Shown here piece after piece: positions 6,952 to 13,270 of a stretch of 13,270 nt of DNA. Under the pieces are notes generated by a model. It was not told the DNA's origin. It searched no databases and saw only the letters and a list, made by a program, of their open reading frames with translations. Location: the NCBI GenBank assembly GCA_044225565.1, contig JBGAIL010000133.1, positions 1-13,270 on the forward strand, given 5' to 3'. This stretch comes from CAVXAE01 sp044225565 (GTDB taxonomy: Bacteria; Pseudomonadota; Gammaproteobacteria; Steroidobacterales; Steroidobacteraceae). The translations under genes were made by a program, and so were the position numbers. How positions within the stretch are numbered: position 1 is the stretch's first letter; each line of letters begins with the position of its first letter.

Positions 6952-8018
6952 GTGAGCAGCTGCATCAGCTGATGAAGGCGCTCGGCAGCACCGTTGCCTG
7001 CCACGAACTGCCGGATGGGCGTCTGCACGGCGTCGAACTGACTGCGCATCTGCAGAATGGTCTCCACGCACGTATCCCGTTGCAGCCGGTACACGAAGGG
7101 AGCCGGCATGAAGTGTGGCATGCCGGTTATCCCGAGGGGCAACCCTCGCGCCAGCAACTGGAAGCACTTGTTGGGCATCGTGGATGCGTCGACCGACTTG
7201 TCGTCGCTGCGATAGGGAATGAAGCCGCCAAAAACGCGATCCAGTGGCAAGCTGTCGAGCGGAGTCGCGCCGCGCAGCTCGATGTTCGCGGATCGCAGCG
7301 CGAGAAGAGTCTGTTTCGGCGCGACGATAGGCCCTACCAGCAAGATGCGCAGCTCTGGAGCACGCTCCTGCAGCCTGGCTGCGACATATAGGATGAAGTC
7401 AAAATCGACTCGCCTGTTGATGTGCCCCCAGAAGAGCAGCGTATCGCGCAAGGCAGCCGGGACAGGCGCGCGATAGGCGATGTCCGCCCAGGGCAGAAAC
7501 AGCTCCGGGCGGCAAAACGGTTCGAGCTGCCGTTGGAGGGGGGTAGATACCGTGAGAACATGGTCACTGATCTCGCAAGTACGCTGCAGCGCTTCACGCA
7601 ATGGCGCCTCGAAGCCGAACAGCGTGCGAGTTAGGAAGTCGTCGTTGATGATCGTAATGATGGGATTGTTGGGAAAGACATCGCGCAGAAACGCGTACTC
7701 GTAGTTGAAATTGACTATGATATCGAGTGGGCTGATGGCCAGATCCTGCAGGGCAGGCTGCAGCGTCCTGCGGATCCAGCCCGAGTTTAACGCCCGCAGC
7801 CAGCCCGCCAGAAGCAGCTTGTGATGGATGAGCTCCTCGTGCTGCCTGACGACAATGCCGGGCTCGACGGAACCGTTGCCCGAGGCTGGCTGCCAGGGAT
7901 ATCGGGGTTTCTGGAAGTAGATCACCTGGTGGCCCGCGCCGGCCAGAAGGCGGACGATCTGATGCCGTAACCGCGGCTGCTCGACCCAGGGAGTCTTAGT
8001 GAAGAAGAGGAATCGCAC
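6939..8018 (-). CDS. Divergent GT-B (GT1/GT4-like) glycosyltransferase
   Basis: A 359-residue protein that reads as a GT-B glycosyltransferase but matches standard motifs poorly. The N-terminal half starts with VRFLFFTKTPW and includes LRHQIVRLLAGAGHQVIYF (18-36). The C-terminal half has LLFWGHINRRVDFDF (194-208), ILLVGP (225-230) and STMPNKCFQLLARGLPLGI (279-297), the counterpart of the P-x-K-x-x-E-Y-x-A-x-G-x-P donor-site signature. The Glu found in most GT4 enzymes is replaced by Gln287. GTG 8018 is chosen because the homology-like N-terminus begins there, 11 bases after the epimerase stop, with AAGAAG six bases upstream. A TTG at 8033 in the same frame would overlap the epimerase and is less likely. 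Donor and acceptor are unknown. It probably adds one residue of the repeat unit, together with its two GT neighbours. Confidence 0.82.
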   Translation of the reverse strand: MRFLFFTKTPWVEQPRLRHQIVRLLAGAGHQVIYFQKPRYPWQPASGNGSVEPGIVVRQHEELIHHKLLLAGWLRALNSGWIRRTLQPALQDLAISPLDIIVNFNYEYAFLRDVFPNNPIITIINDDFLTRTLFGFEAPLREALQRTCEISDHVLTVSTPLQRQLEPFCRPELFLPWADIAYRAPVPAALRDTLLFWGHINRRVDFDFILYVAARLQERAPELRILLVGPIVAPKQTLLALRSANIELRGATPLDSLPLDRVFGGFIPYRSDDKSVDASTMPNKCFQLLARGLPLGITGMPHFMPAPFVYRLQRDTCVETILQMRSQFDAVQTPIRQFVAGNGAAERLHQLMQLLTCAR

Positions 8019-8029
8019 GATGCACTTCT

Positions 8030-9121
8030 TCAACCATAGAAGCTGCGAGGCGGCCCTTCGAGCAAGACGGCTGAGATGCGGGCGGCAGCGTCTCCCTTCC
8101 CGTATAGCTCCAGGCCATAGTCGGGCGCGCTGGCCAGCGCAGCGTCGATCGCTGCGCGCACGCTCGCGGGATCGGGTCGCGTCAGACGATTGCCCTCGGC
8201 CCGCAGCAGTTCGACCCATTCGGTCTCTCTGCGCAGCGTGACGCAGGGTTTGCGGAAGAACCACGCCTCCTTCTGCAAACCTCCGCTATCGGTGAGCACG
8301 AGACGACACTGATCGAGCAGCCAGACCATCTCAAGATATCCCGCCGGCTCGATGCAATGCACTCGCAACTCCAGCGATTCGCCGCGCAGCCTTTCGCGGG
8401 TTCGAGGATGAAGTGGCAATACGATCGGCAGATCGCAATGCAGCCGGTTGAGGGAAGCGACGATGTCGCGAAGCCGCGCTGGATCGTCCGTATTCTCCGC
8501 CCGATGGAACGTCGCGAGCGCGAACGGCTTGCCCTGCAGATGCTTGGGAAGCCCGGCCGGCGGATGGGCCCGATCCCGATAGAACAGCGCGGCATCCAGC
8601 ATCACGTCACCGACACACTCGATCCGCGAGCCTAGTGTGCCGTAGCCTTCCTTCTCGAGGTTCTGCACGGCCTCAGTCGTTGGGCAGAAAAGTAGCGCGC
8701 TGACTCGATCCGTGAGGATCCGGTTGATCTCCTCGGGCATCCCGAGCTTGTAACTGCGCAAGCCAGCTTCCACGTGCGCGATCGGCAAGTGCAGCTTGCT
8801 CGCGGCGAGCGCTGCGGCAAGCGTCGAGTTCGTATCGCCGTAGACGAGCATCCAGTCGGGCTTCTCGGCCAGGACGACCCGCTCAAGCCCTTCGAGCATC
8901 CGACCTGTCATCTGTCCGTGTCCGCCACCGGAGATCCCGAGATGGTGCGCAGGCCGTGGGATGTCCATCGTCTGGAAGAAGACGTCGGACATGTTGGCGT
9001 CGTGATGCTGGCCAGTGTGCACCAGTAATTCCTGCACATCGGGCATGTCGCGCAAAACGCGGCTCACCGTGGCCGCCTTGATGAACTGTGGGCGCGCGCC
9101 GACGACGGTTAATATCCTCAC
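8030..9121 (-). CDS. wbpI: UDP-N-acetylglucosamine 2-epimerase family, WbpI-like (UDP-GlcNAc3NAcA 2-epimerase)
   Basis: Non-hydrolysing 2-epimerase of 363 residues. WecB members turn UDP-GlcNAc into UDP-ManNAc; WbpI/WlbD members epimerise UDP-GlcNAc3NAcA to UDP-ManNAc3NAcA. Motifs: VVGARPQFIK at 6-15, VHTGQHHDANMSDVFF at 34-49, YGDTNSTLA at 94-102, HVEAGLRS at 116-123, MPEEINR at 128-134, FHRAEN at 205-210, LTDSGGLQKEA at 276-286 and ETEWVEL at 299-305. GARPQ (WecB has GTRPE) and ETEWVE (WecB has TERPE) both point to the WbpI branch. The presence of a WbpD-like gene at the right edge agrees. The GTG at 9121 is preferred because AAGGG lies six bases upstream and the protein then starts exactly like WbpI; the same frame is open upstream without family similarity. 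Exact substrate remains an inference. Confidence 0.93.
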   Translation of the reverse strand: MRILTVVGARPQFIKAATVSRVLRDMPDVQELLVHTGQHHDANMSDVFFQTMDIPRPAHHLGISGGGHGQMTGRMLEGLERVVLAEKPDWMLVYGDTNSTLAAALAASKLHLPIAHVEAGLRSYKLGMPEEINRILTDRVSALLFCPTTEAVQNLEKEGYGTLGSRIECVGDVMLDAALFYRDRAHPPAGLPKHLQGKPFALATFHRAENTDDPARLRDIVASLNRLHCDLPIVLPLHPRTRERLRGESLELRVHCIEPAGYLEMVWLLDQCRLVLTDSGGLQKEAWFFRKPCVTLRRETEWVELLRAEGNRLTRPDPASVRAAIDAALASAPDYGLELYGKGDAAARISAVLLEGPPRSFYG

Positions 9122-9127
9122 GCGACA

Positions 9128-9132
9128 CCCTT
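9128..9132 (-). promoter_or_regulatory. Ribosome binding site setting the GTG start of the epimerase
   Basis: AAGGG on the minus strand, six bases before GTG 9121, in the 28-base gap after the preceding glycosyltransferase stop. It supports the short start over the upstream in-frame extension. Confidence 0.55.
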
Positions 9133-9149
9133 GGCTGCCACGAATGTGC

Positions 9150-10295
9150 TCACGAGGACCGTCGCTCCAAGGCTTCTTGGTACGCAGCCACAAGTTCGAC
9201 GGCCTCGCGGTTCCACGTCACTTCCCGCCGGATGCGCTCCACCCCGGGCCGGACGGACGCCACATCCTCGGGGCCCAGAGCCACGAGACTCTCCACTAGG
9301 CCTCTTGGCCCGCTCGATGCGAGCCAGCCCGCGCGATACTCGTTGACCAGGCTCGCCTGGTCCGGAAGATCGCTCGCCAGCACGGGAATCCCAGCGGTCC
9401 AGTACTCGAACAACTTGTTCGGCAGGCAGTAGCGATGGTTGAGGCACGTGTCTTCCGTCAGGTTGACCCCGACATCGGCGCCGCCCGTCATCGCGAGCAC
9501 GGCATCGGGAGCGACCGGTGCGATGCTGTGGATGTTTCGATGGTGATGCGCGAACTCGCGGATTCTCTCCACCAGTGGACCGCTACCCATGAATACCAGA
9601 TGGTGGATGACGGCCGGATCAGCGAACGCGGCCAGCATCCTCTCAATGCCGCGGCCGGGAAGGCAGCCACCCTGGAAGATGAACAGCAATGCACCTTCTG
9701 GTACCCCGAACCTTGCGCGCAAGTCCTCCGGTTCGGTTGTCACCGGCGGCACTTTCGGTACGTTACGCACCAGCCTGGCGGAAATTTCGGGATAGCGCTG
9801 CCGGTACCAATTCAGGATCGAGGGACTCACAGTGATCAGCGAGTCCACGTGCCGCATACCTCGCGCTTCGGTGATAGCCATGAAGCGCTTGCGCAGCCCG
9901 CGAATGCCGGACCTCTCGGTCTGAAGCTCATGCGCGTCGTAGATCAGCCGCGCACCGGTCATCTGCTTCAGCTCCACTGCGATCGGCAAGGGCTCCAGAT
10001 CGTGACAGTGGATCACGGACAGCGGCGCATGACGATACCTTGCAACGACCCGCTGGTGCCATTCCAGGTACTTGATGCTCTGGCTGAGCAGATCCTTCGG
10101 CAACCGCCGGCTCTTCAGTGCGACTCGCCAGATGCGACGGCCGGCGAGATCCTCGTGCTCAGGCAATCCGGCGTGCTCGAAACCGGCGATTTCCACGGAG
10201 CTGAACAAGCCGCTCCCGAGAAGCGTGGATGTGATCTTCAGCACCCGGGAGTCCTGCGAGACGCCGTTCCGGACGATGTGCAGATTGGTGTTCAC
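9150..10295 (-). CDS. Glycosyltransferase family 4 (GT-B)
   Basis: A 381-residue cytoplasmic or membrane-associated glycosyltransferase for chain extension. N-terminal half: LHIVRNGVSQDSRVLK (5-20), VIHCHDLEPLP (94-104) and YDAHELQTE (119-127), a pattern shared by many GT4 enzymes of capsule and O-antigen loci. C-terminal half: IFQGG (206-210), VFMGSGPL (234-241) and YCLPNKLFEYWTAGIPVLAS (289-308), the donor-site signature with its conserved Glu297. The GTG at 10295 overlaps the polymerase TGA as GTGA; the open frame upstream of it is only a shadow of the polymerase gene. Which sugar it transfers cannot be told. Confidence 0.9.
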   Translation of the reverse strand: MNTNLHIVRNGVSQDSRVLKITSTLLGSGLFSSVEIAGFEHAGLPEHEDLAGRRIWRVALKSRRLPKDLLSQSIKYLEWHQRVVARYRHAPLSVIHCHDLEPLPIAVELKQMTGARLIYDAHELQTERSGIRGLRKRFMAITEARGMRHVDSLITVSPSILNWYRQRYPEISARLVRNVPKVPPVTTEPEDLRARFGVPEGALLFIFQGGCLPGRGIERMLAAFADPAVIHHLVFMGSGPLVERIREFAHHHRNIHSIAPVAPDAVLAMTGGADVGVNLTEDTCLNHRYCLPNKLFEYWTAGIPVLASDLPDQASLVNEYRAGWLASSGPRGLVESLVALGPEDVASVRPGVERIRREVTWNREAVELVAAYQEALERRSS

Positions 10296-11683
10296 AGCAC
10301 GCCCCTGTCGACGGCAACAGCGACCGTCGCGCGACACGCCTCCGGTGAATAGGCCGATGCGCGCTTGAGTAGCAGCGATGGAAGCAGCAGCCCGCATGCG
10401 AACCAGAGCGGCATCCAGGTAAAGAAGGTTCCGATGCAGGCGAAGAAGAGGATCACTCCCATCATGACCGCCCGGAATAGAACGAAATCCACGTCGCTAT
10501 AGAAGTGTGCGCCCTGCAGCGCCGGTCGCCGCAGCTCCCGGAACAGCCTCGCCGCATAACTGACGAACAGCGAAGCACCGACGATGCCGGTGTGCGAGAG
10601 CAGCGAGAGAAGGCTGTGTGCGTACGTGCCACGCCCCGAGGTGAGCGCGTCCGCGTTGAGGTTGCCGAAGAATGGCGCGACGGCCAGCTGCCGGACGAAA
10701 TCGTTGGTCAAGAGTGCAAAGCGGCTGCTGAGCGAGTTTCCCCCGACCCTTCCTTCGGAAAAGCCGAAGATCCGGAAACTGTGCACGTCAATGCCGAGCT
10801 TCGCCAGGATCAGCAGGCCGGCGAGCGCCGCAACTGCGAGCAGTGCGATACCGGACAGAGCGAGCCTGGGAGATGACCGGAGCAGCATGGCGCCTAGAGT
10901 CAGCCGCCCGCCCCCCACCAGTCGGCGCCATTGCAGCTGGCGCAATCGTGGCCTCCAAAGCCAGGTGAACGTCCCGGCGCCGAGCAGGAAAGTTAGCACG
11001 AACCCGAGGTTCGAGCCGACGAGCTGCGCAGTCAGCATCAGCGCGGCGATCGTGAAGGCATAGAAGGCGAAGCAACTCGCTAGCAGCGCCCGCGATGCCA
11101 CGCCAGCTGAGCTGGCCTTCACTGCGATCGCGAGGTGCGTGGAAACGACCAGCGCGGCGATCGTCGCCAGGCTGCCAGGGCGCTGATAGCTGAGGTTAGT
11201 ACCTTCGATCAGGAACAGGTCCGCGCGACGCGACCCAAGATGTGTCAGCAGGACGTATAGGGCGAGCAAAGCGCACAGACCCAGGAAGCAGGTAGTCCCT
11301 AAGAGCCCACGATGTGGCAGGTCGTGACGGCCACCGAGCACGCCAAGGAATACGGATGTCGCGGTGCCGAATATCAGGGCGAACAGGATTCCGCCTGTGG
11401 TGCCTATGGTGTACGCCTTCATGTCCGCGGGATCGTGGATATCAAGGATCATCCGCAGGAGGAAGTACGCCAGGAACGCGATCAACGGCACGACGGAAGC
11501 CCTGACCACTACACTGCGGCCCGGCGACTCCACCAACAGCACGTTTCCCGCCGCACAAGCGAGCACGATCAGCAGGAAGGGGTAGCCGACCGGCATGTCC
11601 GTGGTCCTGATATTGCCGAAGAGAAAGGCAACGGCCGCGCACGTTCCTGCCCATGCGACCAGACGGTTCAGGCTCGTGATCAT
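10292..11683 (-). CDS. O-antigen polymerase/ligase-like membrane protein (Wzy or O-OTase type)
   Basis: Integral inner-membrane protein of 463 residues with roughly ten hydrophobic segments (for example ~7-23, 34-51, 62-80, 93-116, 128-148, 200-240, 275-296, 362-380, 403-420, 424-440). A long periplasmic-type loop at ~300-360 carries SLSSRFALLTNDF and APFFGNLNAD, then GRGTYAHSLLSLLSHTGIVG (350-369). The Arg, the P-F-F-G turn and the His followed by a Gly-x-x-Gly helix match the Wzy_C/O-antigen ligase pattern. Such proteins polymerise lipid-linked repeat units in the periplasm or transfer glycan to an acceptor. ATG 11683 overlaps the upstream TGA as ATGA; the same frame stays open 32 codons further but lacks family character. 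Wzy polymerase, WaaL ligase and PglL-type protein O-glycosyltransferase cannot be separated by eye. Location in a repeat-unit cluster makes Wzy the first guess. Confidence 0.85.
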   Translation of the reverse strand: MITSLNRLVAWAGTCAAVAFLFGNIRTTDMPVGYPFLLIVLACAAGNVLLVESPGRSVVVRASVVPLIAFLAYFLLRMILDIHDPADMKAYTIGTTGGILFALIFGTATSVFLGVLGGRHDLPHRGLLGTTCFLGLCALLALYVLLTHLGSRRADLFLIEGTNLSYQRPGSLATIAALVVSTHLAIAVKASSAGVASRALLASCFAFYAFTIAALMLTAQLVGSNLGFVLTFLLGAGTFTWLWRPRLRQLQWRRLVGGGRLTLGAMLLRSSPRLALSGIALLAVAALAGLLILAKLGIDVHSFRIFGFSEGRVGGNSLSSRFALLTNDFVRQLAVAPFFGNLNADALTSGRGTYAHSLLSLLSHTGIVGASLFVSYAARLFRELRRPALQGAHFYSDVDFVLFRAVMMGVILFFACIGTFFTWMPLWFACGLLLPSLLLKRASAYSPEACRATVAVAVDRGVL

Positions 11684-13002
11684 GCCTCGAGCACCGCCTC
11701 GTAGATCGATCGCTTGGCAGGCGTGTCGAGCTCGCTGTTGTGCCAGAGCAAGGTGAACCAGCCACCGACGGCCCGACACCGATCCTTCAGCCGCACCAGG
11801 AAGTCCCGTGCCTCACGGGTCGCCCCGAGGCCCATGTACGCATCCGCCATCACGGTCGCCTCCATGGCGACGAGCGGGCGGATTCTCAGCCCCAGAGTCT
11901 TGCGCGCCACCGGGTCGAAGGCGGGGTATTCAAAGCAGGTGCCGCAGCGAAAGCCCGCCTGGTCTGCATAGCCGAGCGTGCTGTCATAGCTGAGGCCGGC
12001 TTCCTCCCATTCGTAAAGTGTCGCGGGGGTACTCCATCGCAAATAGTGCATGCGCCCGCCCCACGCTTCCTGCTTGATGCCCTCCTCACCCGTCACCTCG
12101 AGCAGCTTGCGCATCTCGCCGCGGAGAGCCCCACGATGCTGAACGGCGGCATAGCTCGGATGGAGACCGATCTCGTGGCCTCGCCGATGGATGTTGCGCA
12201 TGAGCTTGCGGATCGCCGTATGGCCGACCGGATAGCGCGGATCCCGCGCCGGATCACTGCGGCCGCAGACGAAATAAAACGCGCTGCGCAATCCCAACCG
12301 CTCCGACCGGTCCATGATCCAGTCGAACGTATTGAACGGATCGAGAGGATGCAGGCTGGAATCGGCGAGCCATGCTCGAGGCCGGCGCGACGCCGCCCTG
12401 AAGTCACGCCTCCTCACGAGATCCCCTGCGATGTTCCGGACCAGCTGGGCAGGGGTCGTGAACGCATACTCGCTGGGGCGATCCACATCGTGGGACAGAC
12501 GCATCTCGAACCGCAGGTCCCGCAGCGCGAGCCCGGGCCAAACGGTCCGCGCAAGCCGGCGCAGCACATCGAACCACTCGTCCACGACCGGACGATCCAG
12601 ATATCCGTTGCGGTGAGCGTGCGAGGACCGCGCCGGAAAGCGCTGGTGACCGTCAAGATCCGCGCGGCCCACCTCTTCTGCCCTGCTGAGCATCCAGTAT
12701 GCGAGTCCCAATACATCGTAGCTCAGGAACGCTCCCTGAGCAGTCTGGCTGATCGCGGGCCCGCGGATGCCAACTGAACCCGGCGTAGGCAGCGGGGTGG
12801 AGCGGCCGGGAATGTCGGCAGTGCCGTGTGCCATCACGGCCGCGCCCTGCGGCCAAGACGAGACGGGCATGCGGATGAAAGGCGCCTCACCGTTCGACAG
12901 CTGCAATTGCCAGACGCCCTCAACCGTACGCACCTTCACTTCGGGTGAGATTCGCTCATCGATCAACCGCTGCAGCCATCCGATCAGCGGCTCATCGATC
13001 AT
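11680..13002 (-). CDS. Polysaccharide-deacetylase-fold protein with N-terminal accessory domain
   Basis: The 440-residue product has an N-terminal region (~1-165) resembling the domain that precedes deacetylase-like folds in capsule and O-antigen loci, with FLSYDVLGLAYWMLSRAEE (92-110). A NodB-like region follows (~166-430). Visible motifs: LSHDVD (169-174, replacing TFDDG), GHEIGLHPSY (275-284), RMHYLRW (317-323), YDSTLGYADQAGFRCGT (339-355) and LLWHNS (418-423). Family enzymes remove N- or O-acetyl groups from glycans using a metal, but the second histidine of the usual H-x-x-x-H is Ala285 here, so activity is uncertain. No signal peptide is visible. ATG 13002 is preferred, with AGGA just upstream at tight spacing. 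An in-frame TTG at 13026 would add eight residues but has no clear ribosome site. The stop overlaps the polymerase ATG. Confidence 0.85.
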   Translation of the reverse strand: MIDEPLIGWLQRLIDERISPEVKVRTVEGVWQLQLSNGEAPFIRMPVSSWPQGAAVMAHGTADIPGRSTPLPTPGSVGIRGPAISQTAQGAFLSYDVLGLAYWMLSRAEEVGRADLDGHQRFPARSSHAHRNGYLDRPVVDEWFDVLRRLARTVWPGLALRDLRFEMRLSHDVDRPSEYAFTTPAQLVRNIAGDLVRRRDFRAASRRPRAWLADSSLHPLDPFNTFDWIMDRSERLGLRSAFYFVCGRSDPARDPRYPVGHTAIRKLMRNIHRRGHEIGLHPSYAAVQHRGALRGEMRKLLEVTGEEGIKQEAWGGRMHYLRWSTPATLYEWEEAGLSYDSTLGYADQAGFRCGTCFEYPAFDPVARKTLGLRIRPLVAMEATVMADAYMGLGATREARDFLVRLKDRCRAVGGWFTLLWHNSELDTPAKRSIYEAVLEA

Positions 13003-13047
13003 CGGTCCTGGTGTATGCGTCTGCAATGGAAGCCTGGCCGGCGATGT

Positions 13048-13270
13048 TCAGGTCCCGACCCTCTCGACGCGACCGGCGCTGAGCCGGTAGCGCAGTCCCG
13101 TGGCCGGGCAGCTCGCCTCTCCTTCTCCCGTGAGTGGCAACGCGAGACGCTCACCATGCTCGCTCATCCATCCGATCATCCGGGCCGGCACTCCAGCCAC
13201 CAGAGCGTGGTCGGGCACGTCCTTGTTGACCACCGCGCCCGCACCGACGAAGGCGTGCGCACCCACGGTT
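13048..13270 (-). CDS. wbpD: WbpD/WlbB-like hexapeptide N-acetyltransferase (5' part outside window)
   Basis: Only the last ~73 residues are present; the frame enters from the right edge and ends at TGA 13048-13050. The piece begins TVGAHAFVGAGAVVNKDVPD, a left-handed beta-helix turn, then ALVAGVPARMIGWMSEHGERL and a short tail with CPATGLRYRL. The G-V-P-A-R-x-I-G-W-M ending followed by a Cys-Pro tail is typical of WbpD/WlbB, which acetylate the 3-amino group of UDP-GlcNAc3NA to give UDP-2,3-diacetamido-glucuronic acid. That product is the substrate of WbpI, and a WbpI-like epimerase lies four genes downstream. The GTG at 13266 is an internal Val codon, not a start. A related 3-N-acetyltransferase of another dideoxy amino sugar would look similar over this short stretch. 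Confidence 0.85.
   Translation of the reverse strand, partial: TVGAHAFVGAGAVVNKDVPDHALVAGVPARMIGWMSEHGERLALPLTGEGEASCPATGLRYRLSAGRVERVGT

Noticed and set aside
6963..6974. Perfect 12-base palindrome CATCAGCTGATG just before a gene start
   Set aside because: It encodes HQLM in the end of the preceding glycosyltransferase and has no loop to form a stable RNA hairpin. A single short palindrome in this much sequence is likely chance.
6952..7167. Upstream extension of the WbuB-like glycosyltransferase
   Set aside because: This stretch is the alternate frame of the preceding glycosyltransferase. Family similarity begins exactly at ATG 6951.
8019..8264. Upstream extension of the second glycosyltransferase
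   Set aside because: It overlaps the end of the epimerase and is Arg-rich shadow sequence. GTG 8018 has suitable spacing and begins a normal GT-B strand.
9435..10352. 305-codon plus-strand open frame
   Set aside because: Antisense to the GT4 gene, which has a full donor-site signature. No start signal or domain is visible.
11740..12777. 345-codon plus-strand open frame
   Set aside because: Antisense to the deacetylase-like gene; no family motifs or membrane segments and a shadow-like composition.
1..13270. Search for CRISPR arrays, tRNA or rRNA genes, insertion sequences and long direct repeats
   Set aside because: None seen. Coding sequence covers nearly the whole window and no repeated units, transposase motifs or terminal inverted repeats were noticed, though this was by eye only.

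Overview
This window is one continuous polysaccharide (O-antigen, capsule or exopolysaccharide) biosynthesis locus. It holds twelve genes, all on the minus strand, so transcription runs from base 13270 towards base 1. The first gene (acetyltransferase, right edge) and the last (nucleotide-sugar dehydratase, left edge) are cut by the window. High GC, frequent GTG starts, tight gene packing and close resemblance to Pseudomonas-type Wbp proteins suggest a high-GC Gram-negative bacterium, probably a beta- or gammaproteobacterium. The species cannot be read from the sequence.

Order along transcription: (1) C-terminal piece of a WbpD/WlbB-like nucleotide-sugar N-acetyltransferase (13270-13048); (2) polysaccharide-deacetylase-fold protein (13002-11680); (3) multi-spanning Wzy/O-antigen ligase-like polymerase (11683-10292); (4) GT4-type glycosyltransferase (10295-9150); (5) WbpI/WecB-family UDP-sugar 2-epimerase (9121-8030); (6) divergent GT-B glycosyltransferase (8018-6939); (7) WbuB-like GT4 glycosyltransferase (6951-5731); (8) heparinase II/III-family lyase (5734-3881); (9) small PglC-type phosphoglycosyl transferase (3884-3291); (10) NeuD/PglD acetyltransferase (3294-2626); (11) DegT/PglE aminotransferase (2620-1445); (12) WbpM/CapD/PglF 4,6-dehydratase (1299 to the left edge). 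Five junctions are 4-base ATGA/GTGA stop-start overlaps and one is a 13-base overlap. The largest gap, 145 bases, precedes gene 12.

How the genes may work together (inference): genes 12, 11 and 10 form the dehydratase-aminotransferase-acetyltransferase set that makes UDP-N,N'-diacetylbacillosamine or a close 2,4-diamino sugar. Gene 9 would load that sugar phosphate onto undecaprenyl phosphate. Genes 4, 6 and 7 would extend the chain. Genes 1 and 5 belong to the route to a 2,3-diacetamido-uronic acid such as ManNAc3NAcA, whose earlier enzymes would lie beyond the right edge. Gene 3 would polymerise or transfer the finished unit. The heparinase-like lyase and the deacetylase-like protein could trim or edit a polymer containing amino sugars and uronic acids. 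No flippase, chain-length regulator or export gene lies in the window.

Two points deserve a second look. A lyase-family protein with no visible signal peptide sits in the middle of the assembly operon, and the deacetylase-fold protein has altered metal-site motifs. The dehydratase gene also shows a sharp internal change in third-position GC (about 80% in its first 153 codons, about 93% in the next 280, by hand count), which suggests that the edge of the swapped serotype region lies inside it.
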